From NCBI GenBank assembly GCA_020832185.1, contig JAFIFE010000003.1:1-64000 (forward strand): a DNA stretch of 64,000 nucleotides, written 5' to 3'. The number at the start of each line of letters is the position of its first letter. Position 1 is the first letter of the stretch. The notes below the pieces were generated by a model. The model searched no databases and was not told the DNA's origin. It saw nothing but the letters and a program-made list of their open reading frames with translations. The DNA is from Alkalibacterium sp. (GTDB taxonomy: Bacteria; Bacillota; Bacilli; Lactobacillales; Carnobacteriaceae_A). Of this stretch, positions 17,285 through 26,215 are shown one piece after another. Made by a program: the position numbers and the translations under genes.

Positions 17285-17495
17285 TGACTCGTTCTATGAT
17301 GTGTACGGATTCTCATCTTTTACTGAACCAGTATAGAGTGGCAGTATCGAGCAATATGGAAGGGGAGGACCATAATAGCTAGGTTATTTCAAAACAGAAT
17401 AAGTTATTGTTAATACTTATCACTTTCTTTATTGTCAAATGCCTTAAATAAACGGATTAAAAGACGATAATAGTATAAAGGGACTAGGTTTGGGG
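17285..17495. other. Short intergenic region
   Basis: No gene or clear motif seen; it presumably holds the promoter of the GGDEF-EAL gene. Confidence 0.4.
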
Positions 17496-19790
17496 ATGAA
17501 GGAAATGGCGTTACTGAAGCGCAGACGATTTATCATGATTTTTATATTATTGAATGGACTTTTTCTGGTTGGGTGGCAATGGGTATTCAGGGATAATTCC
17601 TGGTTAAGAGCGTTGGATGTAAACATCCTTCATACAATAGGTATACTTGTAGCTTTTAGTCATTTTCAGCGTGCCGCTAAAAGAACGGGAAAAAGAGCGA
17701 AACGCTTCTGGCATATTCTAGCTATAGGAACAATCACTCACTTTTTAGGAAATATAGTTTGGATAACTCAACAAATAATTCAAGGACGAACAGTGTCTTC
17801 AAATAGTGAGTTTGTTCTCTGGTTGTTGGCGTATATTGTCTATTTAACTGCACTCGTTATTCGTGTCCGAAGCACTAATACAAACAAGTTTAAAAGAGTA
17901 TATTTCTTTAACATTCTCATTTTTATGATCACGATCGGTTCAATTTTGTCTTACTACTTGATTGAACCCCTACTGACTTATTCTAATAGTTCGGTAATTG
18001 ATACTTTACTTGCACTGTCTTTTCCAATTACCAATTTAAGCATCGTATTGTTCATTTCGATTCTTTATTATCTCGTACATAAAAATAAAGAGCAGTCGAT
18101 TATGCTTTTTCTTATAGCAGGATTCTTTCTAAAAGTAGTAGCGGATTCCTATTTTTCCTATCTGGAAATCAACAACAGTTATTCTCCAGGAAGTGGGGCT
18201 GATTATTTGTGGCTCATCAGCATATGGCTAATCGGTTTTGCGGGTTATTATGTGAAGGATAGTAAGGAGGACGCAAATATAGTCTTCACCGATCGTCTGA
18301 ATAGGAATGAAGCCATTCTTCCTTACATCAGTACCTTCGTTTTGCTTATTTTAGTGATCAATAGCTATCAATGGGTGTTTAATGCACTAAGTTATGGAGC
18401 CCTTATCATTATTTGTATGATCATCCTCCGTCAATTGTTTGTAATTAATGAAAACAATAAGCTGCTAGAGGAGTTCAGCTATCTGGCCTACCATGATCCA
18501 CTAACGCATCTTAATAATCGAGTAAAATTTAAAGAAACCCTCGACTGCCAGATGAAAAGAGCGGGCGACCACATCATTGCACTGCTGTTGATTGATCTGG
18601 ATCGATTTAAAATAGTGAATGACACCTTAGGTCATCAATTTGGGGATGACATATTAGTCAAAATTGCTGAACGCATAGAGGCTGTCCTGGAGTCTGATAT
18701 GCAGGTATTCAGGCTTGGGGGAGATGAGTTTGCAGTCATCATTCCTCAGGCAGAAGACTACAAGTCTGAAGCCATAGCAGAAGCTATCCTAAAAAATCTT
18801 AAAAAACCCTTTATCATCAATGACCATGAAATAACTCTCACCGCTAGTATAGGAGTCAGCATGTTTCCTAAAAACGGCGCGTCATACGAAGAACTTTTCA
18901 AGTATGCGGATGCAGCGATGTATCTGGCTAAAGACAATGGAAAAAATGGCTATAAGTTTTACGATGATGAACTGAGTCTGGTGATGACGCGTCGGATGAG
19001 GATTGAAAGTGACTTGCGTAAAGGGCTGGAAGACCAACAGTTTGAGCTTTATTATCAATCTAAAGTAGAATTGATATCTGAAAAAATCATTGGCATGGAA
19101 GCCTTGCTGCGTTGGAATCATCCGGAACTCGGTTGGATTTCACCTGTCGAATTTATCCCGATTGCTGAGGAAACAGGACAGATTGTGTCAATTGGTGAAT
19201 GGGTGCTGAAAGAGGCGTGTATGCAAACCAAAAGATGGCAGAATTTAGGGCTTCCTCCCATACGCGTTTCTGTAAATGTGTCAGTCAAACAATTCCAGCA
19301 TGGCGGATTGCTGGCGATAGTTAACAGAGCACTTTATGAGTCTGGCTTACAACCTGAGTATCTGGAGATTGAAGTAACTGAGAGTATCATGCAGGACACG
19401 AAAGAAAGCACAGCGATCCTGCATAAGCTCAGAGAGTTGGGAATCAGTATTTCGATCGATGATTTCGGAACCGGCTATTCATCGCTGACTGTTATTCAGC
19501 ATTTGCCCATAGATACGATCAAACTGGATAAGTCCTTTATTGATGATATAGGGAATAAAAACCAGTTGGCTATGGTTAAAACGATTTTAAGCTTAGGAGA
19601 AAACCTAGGATTAAACGTTGTAGCTGAAGGAATAGAAACGAGCGAACAGTTAATGAAACTTCTGGAGAGCAAGTGCAGAATCGGCCAGGGGTATTTATTC
19701 TCCAAACCTGTAGCAGCTGATGAGTTTGAGCAGTTGCTTAGTGGAGACAGTGTATTTGAGTCTACACCGTCAGTTAGTTCACTACATTAA
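17496..19790 (+). CDS. Membrane GGDEF-EAL c-di-GMP signalling protein
   Basis: About 764 residues. The N-terminal ~310 residues hold eight to nine membrane helices, a sensory region of a MASE-like type. A GGDEF domain follows (intact motif RLGGDEFAV near residue 407), then an EAL domain (~515-750). EAL catalytic motifs are all present: GMEALLRW, EVTES, IDDFGTGYSSL, KLDKSF, VAEGIET and GQGYLFSKP. I see no RxxD inhibitory site five residues before GGDEF. Both synthesis and hydrolysis of c-di-GMP are possible; many such hybrids are net phosphodiesterases. Start is uncertain among TTG 17490, ATG 17496 and ATG 17505. A second protein with a similar membrane part and only GGDEF lies at 37.5-39.4 kb, so a small c-di-GMP network exists here. 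Confidence 0.88.
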   Translation: MKEMALLKRRRFIMIFILLNGLFLVGWQWVFRDNSWLRALDVNILHTIGILVAFSHFQRAAKRTGKRAKRFWHILAIGTITHFLGNIVWITQQIIQGRTVSSNSEFVLWLLAYIVYLTALVIRVRSTNTNKFKRVYFFNILIFMITIGSILSYYLIEPLLTYSNSSVIDTLLALSFPITNLSIVLFISILYYLVHKNKEQSIMLFLIAGFFLKVVADSYFSYLEINNSYSPGSGADYLWLISIWLIGFAGYYVKDSKEDANIVFTDRLNRNEAILPYISTFVLLILVINSYQWVFNALSYGALIIICMIILRQLFVINENNKLLEEFSYLAYHDPLTHLNNRVKFKETLDCQMKRAGDHIIALLLIDLDRFKIVNDTLGHQFGDDILVKIAERIEAVLESDMQVFRLGGDEFAVIIPQAEDYKSEAIAEAILKNLKKPFIINDHEITLTASIGVSMFPKNGASYEELFKYADAAMYLAKDNGKNGYKFYDDELSLVMTRRMRIESDLRKGLEDQQFELYYQSKVELISEKIIGMEALLRWNHPELGWISPVEFIPIAEETGQIVSIGEWVLKEACMQTKRWQNLGLPPIRVSVNVSVKQFQHGGLLAIVNRALYESGLQPEYLEIEVTESIMQDTKESTAILHKLRELGISISIDDFGTGYSSLTVIQHLPIDTIKLDKSFIDDIGNKNQLAMVKTILSLGENLGLNVVAEGIETSEQLMKLLESKCRIGQGYLFSKPVAADEFEQLLSGDSVFESTPSVSSLH

Positions 19791-19932
19791 ATCCCTCCTT
19801 CTCAGCGCCTATTAGTTGTAATGAACAGATTCCTTCAATAAGATGTTAATTAACTAGTATAAAATGGCGAAACTTAACTCCTGACACAGGTTCAGCTAAG
19901 TCGTGCATTTTTAAATATTGGAGGAAATAAGT

Positions 19933-20790
19933 ATGAGTATCGGTGGGTTAGGATTTGTCATCGTGGCAGCTATCTTCTGGGGCCTTTCGGGTGGATTGAG
20001 CGGCTTTTTAATGGATAAAGGCTGGGACCCTCTGGTCATTGCATTCTATAGAGGGTTTATCGGACTAATATGTATCAGTATCTGGTACGCGTTCAAACCG
20101 ACCAGGTGGAATAAGCAGATGCTGCTCTGGTCGGTTGTGGCAGGTTTAGGCGTAGCGGGAAATTTCATCTTCTATAATCTGAGTATTGCGGAGGCTAGCA
20201 TAGCGATAGCAGCGACTTTGATGTACACTGCTCCAATTTTTGTGCTGTTGATTTCATTTATTTTCAAGATTGAAAAAGCCACACTGTTCAAGTGGCTGGC
20301 GATTCTCAGCGTGATGATTGGGGTCGTGCTGATGACAGAGGTGTACAGCGTGGATTCTGACAGCGTCACGACCCTGGGGATTCTGACAGGCTTAGGTGCA
20401 GGGGTATCGTATGCTTTGTTCCTCTTTGGGTTTAAATATGCGTCGAAACATGGTGAACCTCAAAGCATACTGACCGCGGCATTCCTTACGTTCTCATTGG
20501 TGATGCTGTTCGTCATTGATTACGGGGAAGCCGTTTCGGTTATCACGTCTTCAGACGTGTTGTGGATGATCTTACTGGGACTAGTTGGAGCTGGGGTGTC
20601 GTTCTATCTGTATGTCAATGGATTGGAACGGACATCACCTACTACAGCGTCCGTTTCTGCTATGGTCGAACCTGTAACGGCATCTTTATTTGGTGTATGG
20701 GTAATGAGTGAGATGCTGAATATGATCCAGCTGGTCGGAATGGGAGTCATTCTTGTGACAGTAACGGTATTAAATGTGAAGAAAGAGTAG
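19933..20790 (+). CDS. EamA/DMT-family transporter
   Basis: 285 residues with ten hydrophobic helices in two EamA repeats: the first ends near SVMIGVVLMTEVYS and the second starts near LTGLGAGVSYALFLFGFKY. The pattern SPTTASVSAMVEPVTASLFGVWVMSE in helix 9 (given in part) is typical of drug/metabolite transporters that export amino acids or other small metabolites. TTGGAGGAAAT precedes the ATG at 19933. Substrate unknown. Confidence 0.85.
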   Translation: MSIGGLGFVIVAAIFWGLSGGLSGFLMDKGWDPLVIAFYRGFIGLICISIWYAFKPTRWNKQMLLWSVVAGLGVAGNFIFYNLSIAEASIAIAATLMYTAPIFVLLISFIFKIEKATLFKWLAILSVMIGVVLMTEVYSVDSDSVTTLGILTGLGAGVSYALFLFGFKYASKHGEPQSILTAAFLTFSLVMLFVIDYGEAVSVITSSDVLWMILLGLVGAGVSFYLYVNGLERTSPTTASVSAMVEPVTASLFGVWVMSEMLNMIQLVGMGVILVTVTVLNVKKE

Positions 20791-20834
20791 AGAGTGATTC
20801 AGCTCATCAGTACCCTGTACAAGGAGGGAAACAT

Positions 20835-21377
20835 GTGAAACATGAGATCAGTCATTTGCCTGAAAATAAATGGAGAGGAACGGTCCTTCCGCTCTCTTAT
20901 ACCACTAATGAGGTTTATGATGTATCTTTCGAGAAAAAAGCCGACGGATACGATATTACCATTCAAAAGAACGACCTGAAAGAGACAGTCACTCACAGCT
21001 CATTACAAGATGATGGATCAGATCGGTTGTACGCAGATGATGTTGAAAAAGGGTATGCCTGGGGGATTCTGATTGAAGAAAAACTGGTAGCTGCAATTGA
21101 AACAGCACCAGAGACATGGTCCAATCGCTTGAGAATAACTGAACTGTGGGTAGCTGATGCGTTTCAGAATCAGGGAATCGGGCACGCTTTAATTGAAATC
21201 GCAAAGGAACAGGCCAGACACGAAAGGCGCAGGGCCATTATACTGGAAACACAATCAAGCAATGTGAATGCCATTGATTTTCATCACCATGAAGGCTTTT
21301 CGTTGACGGGATTGGATGTTTGCAGCTACACTAATGAAGACATCGACAGAAAAGAAGTCAGACTCGAGTTCGGGTGA
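20835..21377 (+). CDS. GNAT acetyltransferase, streptothricin acetyltransferase-like
   Basis: 180 residues. Acetyl-CoA binding motif A is ELWVADAFQNQGIGHALIEIA (given in part; Q-x-x-G-I-G). The following LETQSSNVNAIDFHHHEGF and VRLEF ending resemble SatA-type streptothricin acetyltransferases. Start is GTG with AAGGAGGGAAACAT upstream. Resistance activity is only a family-based inference. The next GNAT gene follows in the same frame after the TGA. Confidence 0.8.
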   Translation: MKHEISHLPENKWRGTVLPLSYTTNEVYDVSFEKKADGYDITIQKNDLKETVTHSSLQDDGSDRLYADDVEKGYAWGILIEEKLVAAIETAPETWSNRLRITELWVADAFQNQGIGHALIEIAKEQARHERRRAIILETQSSNVNAIDFHHHEGFSLTGLDVCSYTNEDIDRKEVRLEFG

Positions 21378-21452
21378 TTTCTTGAAAAGAAACCGAAAGT
21401 TAAAAGAGAAGACATCGACATCAGACCTGAAACACCAGCGGACTGGTATGAT

Positions 21453-22022
21453 GTGGAGCTGATGACCCAGCATGCATTCTGGAATAAACATCGGCCGGGC
21501 TGCGATGAGCATTACCTTGTCCATCAGTTGCGGACCGATTCCGATTATCTCCCAGAGCTCAGCAGGATAGCCGTTAAAGATGGAGAAGTTCTGGGCTGTA
21601 TCATGTATACGAAAGCTAAAGTCGTTGGAGTGAATGGAGATCATGAGGTACTGACGTTTGGTCCGCTTTGTGTGGCACCCAAGTGGCAGGGAAGAGGCAT
21701 TGGAGAGTTCCTGCTGGAAGAGACGATGACAATAGCCAGGAGAAAAGGATACAAAGGCATCGTGATCTTCGGAGAACCGGATTATTACCCTCGCTTAGGC
21801 TTTAAAACATGTGATGCGTTTGGAATCACCACAGCAGCCGGTGAAAATTTTGATGCGTTCATGGGGATTGAACTGGTCAAAGAGGGATTCAAAGGCATCA
21901 CCGGCGAGTACTATTATGCGGATATTTATGAGAACCTGCCGGAAGAAGATGTGGAAAGGTTCAGTAAGGCATTTCCTCCTCTAAGGAAACTGTCCTTCCC
22001 TGAACACGAGGCATTTCAGTAG
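21453..22022 (+). CDS. GNAT acetyltransferase with displaced or broken start
   Basis: A GNAT domain: GPLCVAPKWQGRGIGEFL (motif A), EPDYYPRLGFKTCDAFGI, and the N-terminal HRPGCDEHYLVHQLR shared by YhbS-type acetyltransferases. From GTG 21453 the protein has 189 residues but loses its first beta strand. That strand is encoded upstream in frame (DIDIRPETPADWYD, from about 21411). No ATG, GTG or TTG exists between the TGA of the preceding gene (21375) and 21453 in this frame. A TTG at 21382, near a GGGTGA SD, would be in frame if the A4 run after it had five A. So the gene either starts on a rare codon, is truncated, or carries a one-base deletion. Confidence 0.7.
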   Translation: MELMTQHAFWNKHRPGCDEHYLVHQLRTDSDYLPELSRIAVKDGEVLGCIMYTKAKVVGVNGDHEVLTFGPLCVAPKWQGRGIGEFLLEETMTIARRKGYKGIVIFGEPDYYPRLGFKTCDAFGITTAAGENFDAFMGIELVKEGFKGITGEYYYADIYENLPEEDVERFSKAFPPLRKLSFPEHEAFQ

Positions 22023-22047
22023 GTACACGTAAAGGAGGCAGCATAAA

Positions 22048-22908
22048 ATGAAAGCGTTTGAGCATAAGTATATCGAAACCAATGGCATCAATTTGCATGT
22101 GGTTCAGCATGGCCATGAAGATGGCGACGTGGTTCTGCTGTTACACGGCTTTCCCGAATTCTGGTATGGATGGCATAAACAGATTACATCTTTAGCTGAG
22201 CAAGGTTACCGTGTATGGGCTCCGGATCAGCGAGGATACAACCTGAGTGATAAGCCGAAAAAGAGTGCAGCCTATGAGATGTCCCAGCTTGTCGCAGACG
22301 TTGTGGGACTGATTAAGGCGACGGAGCGGGGAAAAGTGTGTCTTGTCGGCCATGATTGGGGAGGGATAGTCGCCTGGCGAGTAGCGAGAGCGTATCCTGA
22401 ACTGATCGATAAGCTCGTAATCTTAAACGCCCCACATTCTAAGGCGTTGAAATCACACGTTAAGAAACATCCGACTCAACTGCTGAAAAGTTCTTATATT
22501 CTGTTCTTTCAGCTGCCTAAACTACCCGAGAAACTACTGACATCTGCGGGTGGACAGAATGCAGCTGACGCCCTGCAGAAGACGAGTAACGAAGGGACCT
22601 TCAGCAAGAGTGATCTAGAAGAGTATAAAATGGCATGGGCAAAGCCGCGTGCCATGCGCTCGATGCTGAACTGGTATCGTGCTAATGCAAAGAGTATGAC
22701 ATCGTCGAAGGTTTCACCTCGAGTGACGGTCCCCACGCTGATTATCTGGGGAGTAAATGATCAGTTTCTCGGAAAAGAGCTGGCGACTGAAAGTCTGGCG
22801 TTCTGTGATGACGGGCGCGGGGTATTGATCGGTGATGCCACACACTGGGTGCACCATGAAGAACCGGAGCGTGTGACTACACTGATCACTGATTTTATTA
22901 GGGAATAA
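22048..22908 (+). CDS. Alpha/beta hydrolase, epoxide hydrolase-like
   Basis: 286 residues. Oxyanion-hole motif HGFPEFWYGW, nucleophile elbow GHDWGG (Asp nucleophile rather than Ser), acid region IWGVNDQFL, and catalytic His in THWVHHEEPE. An Asp nucleophile with an HGFP motif fits epoxide hydrolases and haloacetate/haloalkane dehalogenases. Substrate unknown. AAAGGAGGCAGC precedes the ATG. It lies between acetyltransferase and VOC genes in a run of possibly co-transcribed detoxification-type genes. Confidence 0.85.
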   Translation: MKAFEHKYIETNGINLHVVQHGHEDGDVVLLLHGFPEFWYGWHKQITSLAEQGYRVWAPDQRGYNLSDKPKKSAAYEMSQLVADVVGLIKATERGKVCLVGHDWGGIVAWRVARAYPELIDKLVILNAPHSKALKSHVKKHPTQLLKSSYILFFQLPKLPEKLLTSAGGQNAADALQKTSNEGTFSKSDLEEYKMAWAKPRAMRSMLNWYRANAKSMTSSKVSPRVTVPTLIIWGVNDQFLGKELATESLAFCDDGRGVLIGDATHWVHHEEPERVTTLITDFIRE

Positions 22909-22945
22909 CGAAGTAAAAAATCAAAAAAAGAAAAGAGCGTGTAAA

Positions 22946-23338
22946 ATGATTAAAGGCATTCACCATAAAGGGTATCATGTTGTCGATATGGATAAGACAC
23001 TCGAGTTTTACTGTGACAAACTGGGGTTTGAACGAGCATTCGATCTAGACACTGATGAAGGAGAGCCATGGATCGTATATGTAAAAGTTGCAGAAAACTC
23101 GTTTGTTGAATTTTTCTATGATGGATCAAAAGGCGATAAAAACCAGTTGGATCATATTTGTTTTGAAGTAGACGATATTCATGAAGCAGCGAAGCGAGTA
23201 AAAGATAAAGGCATTTCATTCGCACAGGACGTGGCTAAAGGAAAAGATAACAACTATCAGTTCTGGATAAAAGATCCAGACGGAAACTGGCTCGAATTTA
23301 TGGAGATGCAGCCTGATTCTCCTCAAATGAATAGTTAA
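22946..23338 (+). CDS. VOC-family (glyoxalase-like) protein
   Basis: 130 residues in two VOC halves: GIHHKGYHVVDMDKTLEFYC and LDHICFEVDDIHEAAKRV with FWIKDPDGNWLEFMEM. Ligand candidates H (residues 6-7), E (FVEFF), H (LDHICF) and E (WLEF) are present, so a metal-dependent lyase or isomerase is likely. It could be the glyoxalase I partner of gloB or a dioxygenase-like/resistance protein. It is the last gene of the run before a strong terminator. Confidence 0.78.
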   Translation: MIKGIHHKGYHVVDMDKTLEFYCDKLGFERAFDLDTDEGEPWIVYVKVAENSFVEFFYDGSKGDKNQLDHICFEVDDIHEAAKRVKDKGISFAQDVAKGKDNNYQFWIKDPDGNWLEFMEMQPDSPQMNS

Positions 23339-23344
23339 GAGTAT

Positions 23345-23400
23345 AAAACTAGCCCACGACCAGCCTTATTCAGGCAATGTGTCGTAGGCTAGTTTTTTTA
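23345..23400. terminator. Bidirectional terminator between converging genes
   Basis: AAACTAGCC...CGAC pairs with GTCG...GGCTAGTTT around a ~20-base loop, with T runs. The stop of the minus-strand cupin gene lies inside it. Confidence 0.75.
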
Positions 23401-23857
23401 TGATCGGTTCGTGCTGGGGGTATCTCTGTAAGAGGTCTGACTGAGTAAACAGCTTGAAGTCGGAGAAATCAAAGCCGGGAACAACTGTACAGCTGACTAA
23501 TGCATAATCGACATCTACTGTTGAGCCAAAGATTGTTCCGGCGGGAACCGTATGATGCAGCATGTGTCCTTTTGAAATATCCAAGCCCAATTTGGTTGTC
23601 TCATAATGGCCGTTGGGATGAAGTGAATGAACAGTCAATGCTTGACCCGCATGGTAAAACCATATTTCATCAGAAGATAACTGATGAAAATGAGAGGGAC
23701 TGTCTGGGGTCAAAAGAAAATAAATAGTGGTGTACAGAGGCAACTCTTTAGTTGACGACTGATACGTCTCTTTAGACAAATCGGTCTGTCTATAATAGCC
23801 TCCTTCTGGATGCGGTTCGAGTTTTAATTCATTGATCCATTGGTGTGCTGGTTTCAC
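23366..23857 (-). CDS. Cupin-fold DUF985 protein
   Basis: 163 residues of the Cupin_5 (DUF985) family: LEPHPEGGYYRQTD, TTIYFLLTPDSPSHFHQLSSDE (in part), IWFYHAGQ and the closing VPGFDFSDF. Family members are small beta-barrels of unknown or sugar-related function. The start is GTG at 23857 with AAGGAG 8 bases upstream. The start region coincides with a ParB parS-like site, so the ribosome binding spacer and first codons are built from that palindrome. Confidence 0.8.
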   Translation of the reverse strand: MKPAHQWINELKLEPHPEGGYYRQTDLSKETYQSSTKELPLYTTIYFLLTPDSPSHFHQLSSDEIWFYHAGQALTVHSLHPNGHYETTKLGLDISKGHMLHHTVPAGTIFGSTVDVDYALVSCTVVPGFDFSDFKLFTQSDLLQRYPQHEPIIKKLAYDTLPE

Positions 23858-23865
23858 GTGAAACA
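23850..23865. promoter_or_regulatory. parS-like site (ParB/Spo0J binding)
   Basis: The 16-mer GGTTTCACGTGAAACA differs from the consensus TGTTTCACGTGAAACA only at the first base. It is a 14-bp perfect palindrome across the start codon of the cupin gene. In B. subtilis, parS sites also lie inside genes. Confidence 0.8.
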
Positions 23866-23950
23866 CTCCTTAAAGGTGATTTGATAAGGTTTATACTATT
23901 TTTTTGTAACGATACATAGTCTGATGAGTTAATGTTGAACAAAATCCGGA

Positions 23951-25111
23951 TTACTTGGAAACCATCGGTCTTTTTTCAATGCCAATAGTCAAAGCCACTA
24001 ACACAAGCGTCAACAGGACCAGAAAAAGCGGGAAGAGCTGCATGCTGATTGTTTGAAATAATACCCCAAATAAAGGCGGAAGAGTAGTGATGCCGATATA
24101 TCCAGAAGCGACTTGGAGGCCAATCACGCTGCTCGATTTATCCTCCCCGAATCTGCGTGGTGTTTCGTGCATCATGGTCGGGAAGATAGCGGCACATCCA
24201 AGTCCAATAAATCCCAATCCGGTATAGAGTAAGACCGTTGAACCAATAGTCATTGCCAAAATGCCTAAGAGCAGGATGCCGCAGCTGGCGTACAGCATTT
24301 TCTGATTGGATAGCCAGAAAGTCACGAAGCCGGACAAGATCCGGCCAAGGGTCAGACTGGTAAAAAATATGGACAAAATGAAACTGGCTGTCGCAGGGGT
24401 GAGATCTTTGATGGTGATCAAATAGGTGCTTCCCCATAGAAAGACGGTTCCCTCAAGTGATACATACACCAGAAAAGCAAGAAGAGAGAAGACGATTCCC
24501 TTATCTTTGATCAATGAAGGAATAGAAAACGACGGGGTATCTGCGCGCGTCTGTAACTCTTTATCCTTTTTCCATAAGGGCAGAGATAAAAATAACACCA
24601 GTGCTATAAAGAGTTGAAGTCCGGCAATAATAAAATAACCCATCCGCCAGGAAAACTGGCTTCGTAATGTGAACCCCATGATCAGAGGACCCATCGTCGC
24701 ACCGATGCCCCAGAACGCATGCAGCCAGTTCATATGGTAGGCTTCAAGGTTCACCGAGACATAATCATTTAAAGACGTATCTATTGCTCCGGCACCGAAC
24801 CCCAAGGGCACGGCTGCGATAAGTAAAAAGTAAAAGGACTGGGACAGCGAGAAGCCAATCAGACCAATTGAGGTGAGCAGGACACTAGTAAAAATAAGAT
24901 TGCCTGTCCCGATTTTTTTCAGGATACGGGGTGTCTGCAGACTGGATATCACGGTACAGACCGCAACAGACATTGAAATCAGCCCCGCTGCACTTTGTTC
25001 CACCGGAAAGTCGTGAATCATTTCAGGCCAGGTTACACCGAGAAGTGAATCGGGTAGTCCCAGACTTATGTATGTCAGATAAATAATCAGTATGAAAAAC
25101 AGTTTTTTCAA
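23951..25111 (-). CDS. MFS transporter
   Basis: 386 residues and twelve hydrophobic helices in two halves. The N-terminal half contains LGLPDSLLGVTWP and a GFGAGAIDTSLNDYV segment in helix 5, as in the FucP/YbjJ-like sugar and small-molecule MFS branch. Start is TTG with GGAGGGACC upstream. Substrate is unknown. It is divergent from the MurNAc operon regulator murR with ~260 bases between, so joint control is possible but unproven. Confidence 0.82.
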   Translation of the reverse strand: MKKLFFILIIYLTYISLGLPDSLLGVTWPEMIHDFPVEQSAAGLISMSVAVCTVISSLQTPRILKKIGTGNLIFTSVLLTSIGLIGFSLSQSFYFLLIAAVPLGFGAGAIDTSLNDYVSVNLEAYHMNWLHAFWGIGATMGPLIMGFTLRSQFSWRMGYFIIAGLQLFIALVLFLSLPLWKKDKELQTRADTPSFSIPSLIKDKGIVFSLLAFLVYVSLEGTVFLWGSTYLITIKDLTPATASFILSIFFTSLTLGRILSGFVTFWLSNQKMLYASCGILLLGILAMTIGSTVLLYTGLGFIGLGCAAIFPTMMHETPRRFGEDKSSSVIGLQVASGYIGITTLPPLFGVLFQTISMQLFPLFLVLLTLVLVALTIGIEKRPMVSK

Positions 25112-25276
25112 AAAGGTCCCTCCTGTGCGGATAAAAATAATTCTTTCTCATCAATCAAATATAATCAATCCCTTGTCTGAAGTCAAAAAAGAAAAGAGAG
25201 AAGACGGCCTGTCAGCCTGGTCATGTCCAAAAAAGTCTAAATGTTTCATAGATTATTCATATATCATATTCGAAGT

Positions 25277-25288
25277 CACCATTTGGTG
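25277..25288. promoter_or_regulatory. Inverted repeat upstream of murR promoter (possible operator)
   Basis: CACCATTTGGTG is a perfect 5+2+5 inverted repeat, 30 bases before the -35 box of murR and in the divergent region shared with the MFS gene. It may bind MurR, but no consensus is known to me for this group. Confidence 0.3.
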
Positions 25289-25317
25289 GTACAATGTTCC
25301 ATAAAGTAAGCGTTTCA

Positions 25318-25345
25318 TTGACACTTAGTTTTATACTGATAAGAT
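25318..25345 (+). promoter_or_regulatory. Promoter of the murRQP-mupG operon
   Basis: TTGACA (25318), 16-base spacer, TAAGAT (25340). It is the only good sigma-A promoter before murR. Confidence 0.6.
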
Positions 25346-25369
25346 TAAGAGGAAGAAGGGGTTTAGACT

Positions 25370-26215
25370 ATGGCCATAGCAACAATTAGACTTAAAGAAT
25401 ACAAAAGTGAAGCAAGCCCGACTGAAATGGCGGTAATTGATTTCATTCTGAAAAATCCGGAAGAGACCAGCCGTTCAACCATTTATGCATTAGCAGAGAA
25501 GACGTTCTCTTCACCATCGACCATTATCCGGTTGTGCAAGAAGAATGGGTATTCGGGATATAAAGACTTCTCAAAGGACCTGCTTTATGAACAAGCCATT
25601 CGTTTGAATTATAAAGAGAAAAACATTTCCGATTTGACCAGAACAGATGAAATTGAAGAAATAGTCAGGAAAGTCACGCACAAGAACATTCTATCATTAG
25701 AAGAAACGGAACACCTTATGGACATCGATGTTATCAAGGCATCGGTTGAAGAAATGCTGGCGTGTGAAAAGCTTTCGATCTTTGGTATAGGCGCGTCACT
25801 GATTGTTGCCAAAGATGCTCAACTGAAATTCACACGTATCAATAAAATGTCTTATGTCAGTGAAGACTGGCACACACAACTGCTCATGGCTAAGAATATG
25901 AGTGAAAAAGATGTGGCTCTCATCATTTCATATTCTGGACAGACTCCGGAAATGATAACGTGTGCACAGGTGGCTAAAGAAAATGGAGCAAAAGTGATTT
26001 CGATTACTAAAAATGAGGAGTCGCCTATCAATAAACTGGCAGATTACTCACTCTATGTCGCTTCAAGTGAATTCAGCTTCAGAAGTGGAGCGATGTCTTC
26101 TAGAATTGCTCAATTAAATGTCATCGATATATTATATACAAGTTTTATAAACAAAAAGTACGAACAATCTCTTGAAATTCTGGAGAAAACACAGATCAAA
26201 AAGGAGCGGGAATAA
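25370..26215 (+). CDS. murR: MurR/RpiR-family transcriptional regulator of MurNAc use
   Basis: 281 residues. The N-terminal RpiR helix-turn-helix (about 20-75, with FSSPSTIIRLCKKNGYSGYKDF in part) is followed by a SIS sugar-phosphate-binding domain (about 125-255: IFGIGASLIVAKDAQLKF and LIISYSGQTPEM). It should sense MurNAc-6-phosphate. Its stop overlaps the murQ start by one base (TAATG), so the genes are translationally coupled. Confidence 0.87.
   Translation: MAIATIRLKEYKSEASPTEMAVIDFILKNPEETSRSTIYALAEKTFSSPSTIIRLCKKNGYSGYKDFSKDLLYEQAIRLNYKEKNISDLTRTDEIEEIVRKVTHKNILSLEETEHLMDIDVIKASVEEMLACEKLSIFGIGASLIVAKDAQLKFTRINKMSYVSEDWHTQLLMAKNMSEKDVALIISYSGQTPEMITCAQVAKENGAKVISITKNEESPINKLADYSLYVASSEFSFRSGAMSSRIAQLNVIDILYTSFINKKYEQSLEILEKTQIKKERE

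Noticed and set aside
25300-25320. cre (CcpA) site near GTAAGCGTTTCA upstream of murR
   Set aside because: Alignment with the cre consensus fails by one base in the right half; not good enough.
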